Below are positions 8,161 to 16,286 of a stretch of 64,000 nt of DNA, piece after piece. The notes under the pieces are model-generated. The model did no database searches. It was not told the origin of the DNA and saw only the letters and a program-made list of their open reading frames with translations. Each line of letters begins with the position of its first letter. Positions within the stretch are counted from its first letter, which is position 1. Source of the DNA: an uncultured Eubacteriales bacterium (lineage in GTDB: Bacteria; Bacillota; Clostridia; UBA1381; UMGS1253); contig CABUKE010000010.1 of NCBI GenBank assembly GCA_902492065.1, forward strand, positions 1 to 64,000, in the 5' to 3' direction. Both the position numbers and the translations under genes were made by a program.

Positions 8161-8259
8161 TTAGTCGTTTGAGTCCACCTGTTTTTGACACCAGTGTATC
8201 AAAAGGCCAACCAAGCCAACGCTAGCGGCTAAGATTGCCAGCATTATCAGGTCCATCAT
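8161..8259 (-). CDS. 32-aa single-helix membrane peptide at the head of the kdp operon
   Basis: The frame reads MMDLIMLAILAASVGLVGLL then IHWCQKQVDSND, starting at 8259 with AAGGGGG seven bases before. One hydrophobic helix (residues 4-21) is followed by a polar W-C-x-K tail. It ends 13 bases before kdpF and shares its transcript. I recall similar peptides ending in a WC-x-K motif in front of kdpF in other Firmicutes, but cannot confirm it here. A role as an additional Kdp accessory subunit is inference. Confidence 0.75.
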   Translation of the reverse strand: MMDLIMLAILAASVGLVGLLIHWCQKQVDSND

Positions 8260-8291
8260 AGAAAAACCCCCTTAAAATTTATTTCCTACAT

Positions 8292-8357
8292 ATTGTAGCA
8301 AAATTTCTGTGAATATGCTCTTAGCGTTTTGCGTCTGACGTTAAGATTTCATTAAGA
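8292..8357 (-). promoter_or_regulatory. kdp operon promoter with KdpE-like direct repeats
   Basis: On the minus strand an extended -10 (TGCTACAAT, hexamer at 8292-8297) lies about 32 bases before the first operon start and has no good -35 box, as expected of an activated promoter. Upstream, the hexamer TCTTAA occurs twice at 11-base spacing (plus-strand TTAAGA at 8341-8346 and 8352-8357), the geometry of OmpR/KdpE-family sites. KdpE binding is inferred from context. Confidence 0.6.
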
Positions 8358-8428
8358 TTGTATTAATATAACCAATTTGTGGTAAACTATGCTGCTTTTT
8401 GCGATGGGCGTTTGCGACAGTACATAAT

Positions 8429-8460
8429 AAAAAAGCAGGCCATGTGCGGCCTGCTTTTTT
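8429..8460. terminator. terminator after kdpE
   Basis: GCAGGCC (8435-8441) pairs with GGCCTGC (8448-8454), flanked by six A and six T residues, so it works in both directions. It separates kdpDE from the kdpFABC transcript. Confidence 0.85.
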
Positions 8461-8475
8461 ATATAAGGAAAAAAT

Positions 8476-9177
8476 TTACTGATGGAGCATCCGGTAACCC
8501 ACGCCCACGTGCGTCTGAATATACTGTGACGAGGAGGGGCTGTTTTTTTCAATTTTTTTGCGCAGCGTTGCCATAAACACACGCAGCGACGATACGTCAG
8601 CCGCCTGTGCACTGCCCCAGATTTCCTGCAAAATGGAATTGTGCGTAAGCACCTTGCCGGTATTTTTGGCGAGCAGGCAGAGCAGCTTATACTCAATCGG
8701 CGTCAGGTGGATTTCCTCGCCGTTTACATAGACACACCCTGCCGCGTAATCAATCTTTAAATCCCCGTTGATATAAACGCTCGATTCCTCACCCGGTCTG
8801 GACGATTCTCCCATGCTCCGGCGCAACGCCACGCGCAGCCGCGCCAAAAATTCGTCAATGCTGAACGGTTTGGTCAGATAGTCGTCCGCGCCGGCGTCGA
8901 GTGCGTCGACCTTGTCCTGGTCCTCGGCACGGGCGCTGACCACGATAATGGGCATATTGCTCCAGCTGCGAATTTTGCGGATAATGTCCACGCCGTCCAT
9001 GTCCGGCAGGCCCAAATCCAGGATTACTACATCCGGATTGTAGGAAACGGCCTCAATCAGCGCGCCGGAACCGTTCTGGGCGGAATGGAACTGGTAATTC
9101 TGTGTTTCAAGCGTGGTACGAATCAGGTTGCCAATTGCGGGGTCGTCCTCGACGACCAGAATTTTTGATTTATACAT
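8476..9177 (-). CDS. kdpE: OmpR-family response regulator KdpE
   Basis: A 233-residue DNA-binding regulator of the kdp operon. The receiver domain covers residues 5-118 with the acidic pair Asp11-Asp12, phospho-acceptor Asp54 (VVILDLGLPDMDG) and Lys in the LTKPF motif. The C-terminal winged helix spans about 135-230 (LTPIEYKLLCLLAKNTGKV). The start codon overlaps the kdpD stop by eight bases (ATGTATAA), giving translational coupling to its sensor. In this genome the regulators lie upstream of the pump genes and are transcribed separately from them. Confidence 0.95.
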   Translation of the reverse strand: MYKSKILVVEDDPAIGNLIRTTLETQNYQFHSAQNGSGALIEAVSYNPDVVILDLGLPDMDGVDIIRKIRSWSNMPIIVVSARAEDQDKVDALDAGADDYLTKPFSIDEFLARLRVALRRSMGESSRPGEESSVYINGDLKIDYAAGCVYVNGEEIHLTPIEYKLLCLLAKNTGKVLTHNSILQEIWGSAQAADVSSLRVFMATLRKKIEKNSPSSSQYIQTHVGVGYRMLHQ

Positions 9178-11866
9178 TTTTTATTTCCACCTCTTCTAAT
9201 GGTAAAGTGAAGGTAAAGACAACGCCATGGGGCTTGTTGTCCGTGGCGGTTATCTGCCCGCCATGCGCAGTCACAATAGAGCGGCACAGGTTAAGCCCCA
9301 GCCCCAGGCCGCGCCGGTTGTCGGATTTCCCCTTGCTGACCGTGTAAAACATATCAAACAGATGTACCTTATCCTCGTCGGATATGCCCGGGCCGTCGTC
9401 GGATATGCTGACCGCTACCATGGATTTCTGCTTTTCCGCCCGCAGGACAATGTGGGAACCGGGCGGGGTGTATTTGATTGCATTATTGACAATGTTGATA
9501 ATAACCTGAATAATCAGGCGCACATCCATTTTTGCCATAATCATGTCGTCCGGAAGCTCAACGGAGATCGTGTGCTCCTTTGCCTGACGGTCAAGGTGGG
9601 AGAGCGCCTCGCGGAACACTTCGTCGAGCAGCTCGGCATGCATCTGCAAATTCATGGTGCCGTTTTCTATTCGGGTGATGGAGAGCAGGTTCTCGGTCAA
9701 ATTGACGAGCCACATGGAGTCGTCGTAGATGGAACGGTAGAGCTCCTGCTTTTTGTCCTCATCCAACACAATGCTCTTTTCCATCAATACGCCCGCGTTC
9801 CCGCTGATGCTTGTCAGCGGGGTGCGCAGGTCGTGCGATATGGCGCGCAACAGGTTGGCCCGCAGGCGTTCCTGCTGGGTTTCCATTTCGTAAGCCTGCT
9901 TTTCGTCGCCCAGGCGTTTCCGCTCCAGAATCAGGCCGCACTCGTTCAAAATGGCAATCATGAGATTCTTTTCAAACACTTCAAAGTGTGGGTAATATTT
10001 TGTCGGAATCCCCACGACGCCCATGACGCCCTTAATCCCGCGCACAGCCAGGTAGAGGTTTTGTGCGCTGGCGAGCGTATTCGTCGTGGCCCCGGCGCGT
10101 TTGTTGTTTTTTACAACCCAGTTTGCTACGCCGCGCTCCTCCGCGCTCATGGAGGGAAGGAGCCGGTCCGTCTGTTCCTTAGGCGCGACTTTGAAATCGA
10201 GGTCAGCATGGCCTTTTGCCAGCGCATAGAGTACGGGACGCTCAAGCAGGATACTGAGCTGTCGCGCGGCAATTGCCAGAATTTCCTGTTCGTCTTTGCC
10301 ACGCTGCAACGTCTGGCTGCTGCTCAGGAGAAGCTCTGTATAGTACGCCTTCTGTGCAGACTGACGCGCCTGCTTTTTCACCCGCGCAGCCAGCGAGCTG
10401 GTTATGATGCTGGCAGTCAGCATAATAAGGAAGGTAACCGGATAGTCGGGACCGTTTGCCTGCAGCGTAAAGCGCGGGACAGTAAAGAAAAAGTTAAAGG
10501 CTACCACGCTGAGCAACGACGCAATTGCGCCATAGAGGTGGCCCCGCGTCCAAACGGCGGTTATTAGCACGCCCAATATATATATGGTAATAATATTTGC
10601 ATCGCGCAAGCCCACGGCATAAAATCCGAAGCCAATCAATGTTGCCATAATTACAACAAACAGCGTTTTTAAAAGATCTCTCCACCGGAACCATGGTTCG
10701 TCAGCGTGATGAAATTTGATTCCTTTTTTATAGAGCGGCTGTGTGTCCGGAATAATGTAAATATCAATGCTGCCTGCAAGGTCGGTCAGCCGGTCCGCCA
10801 GGCTTTTCCCACGGTAGAATGGGTATTGGCGGTGGTTGGTACGGCCCAAAACGATTTTGGTAACGCCGCTGACCCGCGCATATTCGGCAATCTGGACTGC
10901 CGGCTCCTCACCGTAGACGGTCGCAACCTGTGCGCCAAGCTGTTCGGCGAGGCGGAGATTGTCGCGCAGCCGTTTGAGGTGCTCGCCCTTGAGCTCCTTC
11001 GTTTCCGGCGTTTCGACAAACAGTGCGGTAAAACCGCTGTGGAACGCCTCCGCCATACGTGCCGCCGTACGGATAACCTTTGCGTTCGAAGGCGCGCTGG
11101 AAAGACAGATCAGAATATGCTCACCTGCGCGCGCGCCCATTTCATTCCCCATTTTCTGGGCCGTGCGGTTAAGCCGGTCGGCCGTGCGGCGCAGGGCAAT
11201 CTCGCGCAGAGCGGCAAGGTTTTCGCGGGTGAAAAAGTGGTTCAGCGCGCGCTGGGCCTGCCCGCCCTGATAGACCTTGCCCTTTTGCAGCCTGGCAATC
11301 AGGTCCTCCGGCTCAATGTCAACCAGCTCCACCTGGTCGGCGGAGTCAAATACGTGGTCGGGGAACCGCTCGCTTACCGCAACGCCTGTAATTGACGCAA
11401 CTAAATCGTGTAAGGACTCAAGGTGCTGGACATTTACAGTTGTGTAGACGTCGATTCCGGCGCGTAGCAGCTCCTCCACGTCCTGATACCGCTTGGCGTG
11501 CCGGCTTCCGGCAGCGTTGCTGTGGGCCAGCTCGTCGACCAAGATGAGCTGCGGTTTGCGCGCCAGCGCCGCATCCAGATCAAATTCTTTGATTTTTACG
11601 CCTTTATAGACAACCTCCTTGGGCGGAAGCTGTTCCAAACCGTCGAGCAGCGCCAGCGTATCCGGCCGGGTATGCCGCTCGACATAGCCTACGACAACGT
11701 CGCGGCCATCCTGCTTTGCCACATGCGCGGCCTCCAGCATGGCATAGGTCTTGCCGACGCCTGCGGCGTAACCAAAAAATATCTTCAGCCTTCCCTGTGT
11801 TTCGTTTTCGCGCTGTTCATAAATATTGTGCAAAAGCTGCTGCGGGTCTGGCCGCTGCTGGTCCAT
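9170..11866 (-). CDS. kdpD: Osmosensitive K+ channel sensor histidine kinase KdpD
   Basis: A membrane sensor kinase controlling kdp through KdpE. The ATG at 11866 has GAGGTG seven bases before it; an in-frame TTG two codons upstream is less likely. Order of domains in 898 residues: KdpD domain with Walker A GYAAGVGKT (32-40); a USP-like domain (about 250-370); four membrane helices (about 395-505); a GAF-like segment; HisKA with phospho-acceptor His678 (AISHDLRTPLTS); and an ATPase domain with DGPGI and GLGLGL. Full-length and apparently intact. In many bacteria the USP domain binds c-di-AMP, which is possible here but not shown. Confidence 0.96.
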   Translation of the reverse strand: MDQQRPDPQQLLHNIYEQRENETQGRLKIFFGYAAGVGKTYAMLEAAHVAKQDGRDVVVGYVERHTRPDTLALLDGLEQLPPKEVVYKGVKIKEFDLDAALARKPQLILVDELAHSNAAGSRHAKRYQDVEELLRAGIDVYTTVNVQHLESLHDLVASITGVAVSERFPDHVFDSADQVELVDIEPEDLIARLQKGKVYQGGQAQRALNHFFTRENLAALREIALRRTADRLNRTAQKMGNEMGARAGEHILICLSSAPSNAKVIRTAARMAEAFHSGFTALFVETPETKELKGEHLKRLRDNLRLAEQLGAQVATVYGEEPAVQIAEYARVSGVTKIVLGRTNHRQYPFYRGKSLADRLTDLAGSIDIYIIPDTQPLYKKGIKFHHADEPWFRWRDLLKTLFVVIMATLIGFGFYAVGLRDANIITIYILGVLITAVWTRGHLYGAIASLLSVVAFNFFFTVPRFTLQANGPDYPVTFLIMLTASIITSSLAARVKKQARQSAQKAYYTELLLSSSQTLQRGKDEQEILAIAARQLSILLERPVLYALAKGHADLDFKVAPKEQTDRLLPSMSAEERGVANWVVKNNKRAGATTNTLASAQNLYLAVRGIKGVMGVVGIPTKYYPHFEVFEKNLMIAILNECGLILERKRLGDEKQAYEMETQQERLRANLLRAISHDLRTPLTSISGNAGVLMEKSIVLDEDKKQELYRSIYDDSMWLVNLTENLLSITRIENGTMNLQMHAELLDEVFREALSHLDRQAKEHTISVELPDDMIMAKMDVRLIIQVIINIVNNAIKYTPPGSHIVLRAEKQKSMVAVSISDDGPGISDEDKVHLFDMFYTVSKGKSDNRRGLGLGLNLCRSIVTAHGGQITATDNKPHGVVFTFTLPLEEVEIKNV

Positions 11867-12080
11867 ACGCAATCACCTCGGTTTATGTATTGTTATAGAC
11901 GTGTGCCGTCCATTTTGTTATCCCAATTTATATGGATATTTTACCACAAGATTTGTTTTCGTTGTATAAAGAAATTATAAGTGATATTAAAATTTTATAA
12001 AGGGACGAAAAAAGCGTTTGAAATCTTAATTCATTTCTAATGCCGGGCCGGGAACACTAACACCGTCTTTTTACCTTTTC

Positions 12081-12089
12081 TGCTATAAT
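12081..12089 (+). promoter_or_regulatory. extended -10 promoter of the small membrane protein gene
   Basis: TGCTATAAT (an extended -10) lies about 50 bases before the start of the 89-aa gene; no clear -35 hexamer is seen 17 bases upstream. The rest of the 11867-12080 interval between kdpD and this gene is AT-rich and shows no gene. Confidence 0.5.
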
Positions 12090-12141
12090 AATAGTGTACT
12101 AAGAAATAGAATTCATACAACGCGAAAGGAGATGCAGCGTG

Positions 12142-12411
12142 ATGAAAGCAACAAATATAGCATACCCGAAAAGCACGCAAACATTTCTGTTTCATTTTCA
12201 TAAATATGAAGACCGTTCCTGCCGGGAAAGGGAAACGGTGAAAGTACGGCTTCTGGCCCTGCGCGACAAGGTGGCGCGGCTCGCAGAGGAGCATGCGTCT
12301 GTATACTTTCTCCTGTTTATGGTAGGCGCACCGCTGCTGATTCTGGCTACTGTGTTCCTGTTTACCATGGTTAGCTCGCTGTTTTTCCTGGCGGCATCGC
12401 TTGTTTTCTAA
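12142..12411 (+). CDS. small membrane protein of unknown function
   Basis: An 89- or 90-residue protein; ATG at 12142 and GTG at 12139 are adjacent and AAAGGAG lies 7-10 bases before, so either may be used. The N-terminal half is basic and soluble (CRERETVKVRLLALRDKVAR); residues about 50-90 are strongly hydrophobic and could form one long or two short helices. It stands alone between kdpD (divergent) and aspS and has its own promoter and a terminator. I do not recognise a family. Confidence 0.6.
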   Translation: MKATNIAYPKSTQTFLFHFHKYEDRSCRERETVKVRLLALRDKVARLAEEHASVYFLLFMVGAPLLILATVFLFTMVSSLFFLAASLVF

Positions 12412-12417
12412 ATGGCA

Positions 12418-12547
12418 GAAACAGAAAAACGGGCGCGGCGCGCTGCTGTAACCTTTTCTGTTTCTCCATTTTTATATAAAGTATAGCATACGGCTTTTCA
12501 TTTTACAAGAAACCGGCTGCCCTTTCTGACGGGGCGGCCGGTTTTTC
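12418..12547 (+). terminator. tandem hairpins ending the small membrane protein gene
   Basis: GAAACAGAAAA (12418-12428) is perfectly complementary to TTTTCTGTTTC (12454-12464). A stronger terminator follows: ACCGGCTGCCC (from 12512) pairs with GGGGCGGCCGGT (12531-12542), then a T run to 12546. Confidence 0.75.
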
Positions 12548-12591
12548 TGTTCTGGCGTGTGCACCCGCACCGCGTGAGGTCTTATCATGAT

Positions 12592-12620
12592 TTGACATTG
12601 GCGGTTATGTATGTTATAAT
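12592..12620 (+). promoter_or_regulatory. consensus sigma-A promoter of aspS
   Basis: TTGACA (12592-12597) and TATAAT (12615-12620) with exactly 17 bases between. The leader of about 80 bases before aspS shows no T-box signature. Confidence 0.85.
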
Positions 12621-12705
12621 ATCAAACTAATTGGAGGCAGTGCGCGGGCAGGATTGGTAGGCGCTTGCCGGCTGGATGGAGAAAAATTTTGGAGGTAGGG
12701 TATTG

Positions 12706-14454
12706 ATGGATTTCTCAACGAGTTTAAGAACGCATACCTGCGGAGAGCTGGACGCGGGCAGCATTGGCCAGCGTGTCAGCCTGTGCGGGTGGGTGTTTAA
12801 TATCCGCGACCACGGCGGCGTCATCTTTCTCGACTTGCGCGACAGCTATGGCATAACGCAGGTTGTGGTAAAGGACGATACTGTGCTGCACGACATTTCA
12901 AAGGAAACGGTTGTGCTTGTCGAGGGCGAAGTGACAAAGCGCGACGCAGATACGGTCAATCCGAAAATTTCCACGGGCGAAATCGAGATAAAGGACGCGG
13001 ACATCAAGGTGCTTGGCGCGGTCTATAACCCGTTGCCGTTTGAGATTGCGACTTCCACGGAAACAAAGGAGGACGTGCGCCTGAAGTACCGCTTCCTCGA
13101 TTTGCGCAATGATAAGGTGCGCTCCAACATCGTAAAGCGTGCGCAGATTATTTCGCACCTGCGCGCAAAAATGGAGGAGCACGGGTTTATGGAGGTACAG
13201 ACGCCGATTCTGTCGGCATCCTCGCCGGAGGGCGCGCGCGACTATCTCGTGCCGAGCCGCAAGTTTAAGGGGCAGTTCTACGCTCTGCCGCAGGCGCCGC
13301 AGATTTTTAAGCAGCTTTTGATGGTGTCCGGCTTTGACCGCTATTATCAGGTTGCGCCGTGCTTTCGCGACGAGGACGCGCGTGCGGACCGCTCGCCGGG
13401 CGAGTTTTACCAGCTTGACTTTGAGATGGCGTTTGCAAGCCAGGAGGACGTGTTCGCCGTTGCGGAGGACGTACTTTCCTCGACGTTTAAAAAGTTTTCC
13501 GACGCAGAGGTGGACGAGGCGCCGTTTGTGCGGATTCCGTACAAAGAGGCAATGCTCAAATACGGCACCGATAAGCCGGATTTGCGCAACCCGCTTGAGA
13601 TTATTGATGTTTCGGACATTTTTTCGCGCGCGGACTTTGTTCCGTTCCAGAAGGCGATTGTCCGGGCGATTAACCTGCCGGGTGGCGCAAGCCAGCCGAA
13701 GAGCTTTTTTGAAAATATGCTTAAGTTTGCAACCGAAATCGGCATGAAGGGGCTCGGCTATGTCAAGTGTGACGATGAATTCAACCTTGCCGGCCCGATT
13801 GCGAAGTTTTTGCCCGACGCGGAAAAGGCGGAGCTGATCAAACAGTCCGGCCTCAAAGGCGGCGACGTGCTGTTCTTTATCTCCGACAAGCCGGAGATCG
13901 TTGCGACGCTGGCGGGCCAGATCCGCACGGAGCTTGCAAACCGTATGGGGCTGATCAAAGAAGGGCAGTTCAAGTTCTGCTTTATCGTGGACTTCCCCAT
14001 GTATGAGCGTGACCCGGAAACGGGCGTGGTCGGCTTTACGCACAATCCGTTTTCCATGCCGCAGGGCGGGATGGACGCGCTTTTAAACAAAGACCCGCTC
14101 GACATTTTGGCGTACCAGTACGACATTGTGGTAAACGGGGTAGAGCTTTCGAGCGGCGCGGTGCGCAACCACGACCCGAAGATTATGGTAAAAGCGTTTG
14201 AGATTGCAGGCTATACAGAGGATACCATTAAGGAGAAATTCACATCGCTGTACAACTCGTTCCACTACGGCGCGCCGCCGCACGCGGGCATGGCGCCGGG
14301 CATTGACCGTATGGTAATGCTTTTAACAGGCGAGTCGAGCATCCGCGAGGTGATTGCGTTCCCGATGACGAGCAACGCGCAGGATTTGCTGATTGGCGCG
14401 CCGGGGCCGGTGTCGGAGCAGCAATTGCGCGAGGTACACATAAAAATCAGATAA
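12706..14454 (+). CDS. aspS: Aspartyl-tRNA synthetase
   Basis: A class II aminoacyl-tRNA synthetase charging tRNA-Asp in the cytosol. The ATG at 12706 (MDFSTSLRTHTCGEL) is preceded by GGAGG; an in-frame upstream ATG at 12676 has no such site. The 582 residues contain the N-terminal OB anticodon-binding domain (to about 110), motif 2 (FRDEDARADRSPGEFYQLD) and motif 3 (GAPPHAGMAPGIDRM), plus the bacterial GAD insertion at about 300-410. In many Clostridia hisS lies directly upstream; here it does not. Whether the enzyme is Asp-specific or also charges tRNA-Asn cannot be settled from the sequence alone. Confidence 0.97.
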   Translation: MDFSTSLRTHTCGELDAGSIGQRVSLCGWVFNIRDHGGVIFLDLRDSYGITQVVVKDDTVLHDISKETVVLVEGEVTKRDADTVNPKISTGEIEIKDADIKVLGAVYNPLPFEIATSTETKEDVRLKYRFLDLRNDKVRSNIVKRAQIISHLRAKMEEHGFMEVQTPILSASSPEGARDYLVPSRKFKGQFYALPQAPQIFKQLLMVSGFDRYYQVAPCFRDEDARADRSPGEFYQLDFEMAFASQEDVFAVAEDVLSSTFKKFSDAEVDEAPFVRIPYKEAMLKYGTDKPDLRNPLEIIDVSDIFSRADFVPFQKAIVRAINLPGGASQPKSFFENMLKFATEIGMKGLGYVKCDDEFNLAGPIAKFLPDAEKAELIKQSGLKGGDVLFFISDKPEIVATLAGQIRTELANRMGLIKEGQFKFCFIVDFPMYERDPETGVVGFTHNPFSMPQGGMDALLNKDPLDILAYQYDIVVNGVELSSGAVRNHDPKIMVKAFEIAGYTEDTIKEKFTSLYNSFHYGAPPHAGMAPGIDRMVMLLTGESSIREVIAFPMTSNAQDLLIGAPGPVSEQQLREVHIKIR

Positions 14455-14468
14455 TCGGATTTAAGAGA

Positions 14469-14494
14469 GGCTGTCGGGCTGCTGGCAGCCTTTT
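14469..14494 (+). terminator. terminator of aspS
   Basis: GGCTGTC (14469-14475) pairs with GGCAGCC (14484-14490) with one G-T pair and is followed by TTTT. Confidence 0.65.
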
Positions 14495-14529
14495 GTGCAT
14501 GATTTAATCTATTTTAAGGGGGAACTTTT

Positions 14530-15501
14530 ATGCCAATCGTTGACATGCCATTGGAGGAGCTGAAAGTCTATCAGGGGAGGAATCCGAAGCCGGACAACTT
14601 TGACGCGTACTGGGACAAGGCACTTGCCGAAATGCGTGCCGTAGACCCACAAGTGGAGCTGAAAGAAGCGGCGTTTACCGCGCCGGGCGCGCTGTGTTAC
14701 GATATGTATTTTACAGGCGTAAACGGAGCGCGCGTATACACAAAGTGCTTAAAACCCGCACGCAGCAGCGGCAAAATGCCGGCAATGCTGCACTTTCACG
14801 GATACACGGGGTCGAGCGGCGACTGGACGGAGTATTTGCCGTATGTGCTCGCCGGATTTAGCGTGTTTGCGCTCGACTGCCGTGGGCAGGGTGGCAAGTC
14901 GGAGGACGTAGGCGGCGTCGTGGGCAACACGCACCATGGCCATATTATCCGCGGGCTGGACGAAGAGAATCCGCAGAAGCTGCTCTTCCGGGATATATTC
15001 CTCGACACGGCGCAGCTTGCCAAAATTGTGATGGAGATGGATGACATTGACGAAACGCGCGTCGGCGCATACGGCGGGAGCCAGGGCGGCGCACTGACGA
15101 TTGCGTGCAGCGCACTTGAGCCGCGTATCTGCCGCGCCGCGCCGGCCTACCCGTTTTTGTGCGACTACAAGCGTGTGTGGGAGATGGATCTTGCTGAGGG
15201 TGCGTATGCAGAACTGAAAGAGTATTTCCGCCGCTTTGACCCGCGCCACGAGCGCGAGGACGCAATCTTTACCCGTCTGGGCTACATAGATTTACAGTAC
15301 CTTGCGCCGCGTATCCGCGCAAAAGTGATGATGGGAACCGGGCTGATGGACACGACGTGTCCGCCGTCGACACAGTTTGCGGCGTTCAACAAAATGACCT
15401 GCGAGAAAAAGAGCGTGATCTACCCCGACTTTGGGCATGAGGGACTGCCGGGGTTTTCGGATATGACGTATATGTTTATGGTGGAGATGGCGCAGCAGTA
15501 A
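14530..15501 (+). CDS. CE7-family acetyl xylan esterase / cephalosporin-C deacetylase
   Basis: A cytosolic alpha/beta-hydrolase that removes acetyl groups from xylo-oligosaccharides or other small acetylated compounds. In 323 residues (normal for the family) the CE7 hallmarks are present: RGQ at 118-120, GGSQGG at 182-187 with nucleophile Ser184, acid Asp274 and His303 in the HE motif. There is no signal peptide, consistent with intracellular action on imported sugars. AAGGGGG precedes the ATG. The GNAT gene follows 14 bases downstream, so both are probably co-transcribed. The real substrate is unknown. Confidence 0.88.
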   Translation: MPIVDMPLEELKVYQGRNPKPDNFDAYWDKALAEMRAVDPQVELKEAAFTAPGALCYDMYFTGVNGARVYTKCLKPARSSGKMPAMLHFHGYTGSSGDWTEYLPYVLAGFSVFALDCRGQGGKSEDVGGVVGNTHHGHIIRGLDEENPQKLLFRDIFLDTAQLAKIVMEMDDIDETRVGAYGGSQGGALTIACSALEPRICRAAPAYPFLCDYKRVWEMDLAEGAYAELKEYFRRFDPRHEREDAIFTRLGYIDLQYLAPRIRAKVMMGTGLMDTTCPPSTQFAAFNKMTCEKKSVIYPDFGHEGLPGFSDMTYMFMVEMAQQ

Positions 15502-15515
15502 GAGGTGGAACGGAC

Positions 15516-16061
15516 ATGGAGATACAGCATTTGCCGAAGGAGAAATGGCAGGGGCATATCATACCGATTGGGTATACGGCATCGGAGATTTACGACGTGG
15601 CGGTTGCGCGGAGCGGGGACGATTTTACGGTGACGCTTCAGAAAAAGCCGCTTGCACGGCCCGTTGTACACACACCAGAGCAGTATAACTATCCCGACCG
15701 GCTCTACGCAGAGCACTGGGAGGGCGCCTGCGCCCACGGCATTGTGCAGAACGGGGAGCTGGCCGCCGTGATTGAAACGTGCGCGGAGGAATGGTCGAAC
15801 CGGCTGCGCGTCACGGAGCTGTGGGTCGCTCCCGCCTGTCAAAAGCAGGGCGTCGGCCATGCGCTGATGGAGCTTGCCAAGCAGCAGGCCGTACGCGAAA
15901 AACGGCGTGCGCTCATTCTGGAAACACAGTCGTGCAACGTAAACGCCATCGGGTTTTACCTGCATGAAGGCTTTACGCTCATTGGCTTTGACGCGTGCTG
16001 TTACAGCAATAGCGACCTCGCGCGCGGCGAGGTGCGCCTTGAGATGGGGTATCTGCTGTAG
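15516..16061 (+). CDS. GNAT-family N-acetyltransferase, streptothricin-acetyltransferase-like
   Basis: A 181-residue GNAT protein. Acetyl-CoA-binding motif A is LRVTELWVAPACQKQGVGHA (about 105-124, QGVG loop), followed by LILETQSCNVNAIGFYLHEG and a GFD segment, the pattern seen in streptothricin acetyltransferases and relatives. AGAGGTGG lies before the ATG at 15516. It is the second gene after the CE7 esterase, with a terminator behind it. No resistance phenotype can be inferred: many chromosomal GNATs share these motifs. Confidence 0.75.
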   Translation: MEIQHLPKEKWQGHIIPIGYTASEIYDVAVARSGDDFTVTLQKKPLARPVVHTPEQYNYPDRLYAEHWEGACAHGIVQNGELAAVIETCAEEWSNRLRVTELWVAPACQKQGVGHALMELAKQQAVREKRRALILETQSCNVNAIGFYLHEGFTLIGFDACCYSNSDLARGEVRLEMGYLL

Positions 16062-16089
16062 CGGACAGATTCGATATTTGCATAGGAAA

Positions 16090-16116
16090 ACGCCGCCTGT
16101 CCGGGCGGTGTTTTTT
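16090..16116 (+). terminator. terminator of the esterase-GNAT unit
   Basis: ACGCCGCC (16090-16097) pairs with GGGCGGTG/T (16104-16111) with one G-T pair, then six T residues. Confidence 0.75.
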
Positions 16117-16189
16117 GTGCAGTTTTACAAACTTTTTTCCCCGCAGCCTGCCTGCGGGAGAATGCGGCGTACAGTGGGGGCGGTTGCGC

Positions 16190-16218
16190 TTGACATTTTT
16201 GCTGTTCTTGTGTAAAAT
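16190..16218 (+). promoter_or_regulatory. sigma-A promoter of the aconitase-ICDH operon
   Basis: TTGACA (16190-16195), 17 bases, TAAAAT (16213-16218). It lies about 70 bases before the aconitase start. Confidence 0.75.
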
Positions 16219-16286
16219 TATACTGTTATAGATTCGACTACATTTCCGCGCGTACGGCGTGGAAACAAATACAGGAGGGGCTTAGC

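Noticed and set aside
9227..10567. A 446-codon plus-strand frame antisense to kdpD
   Set aside because: Same explanation: a long GC-rich shadow with no recognisable protein features, fully inside an intact KdpD.
12061..12420. Cold-shock or holin-like protein at 12142-12411
   Set aside because: The hydrophobic C-terminus alone does not support a holin call, and no lysis or phage genes are nearby.
12621..12705. T-box leader for aspS
   Set aside because: The leader is too short and lacks the conserved T-box sequence and an antiterminator/terminator pair.
15516..16061. Antibiotic-resistance acetyltransferase
   Set aside because: Similarity to streptothricin acetyltransferases is confined to general GNAT motifs, and the setting is a metabolic operon without mobile elements.
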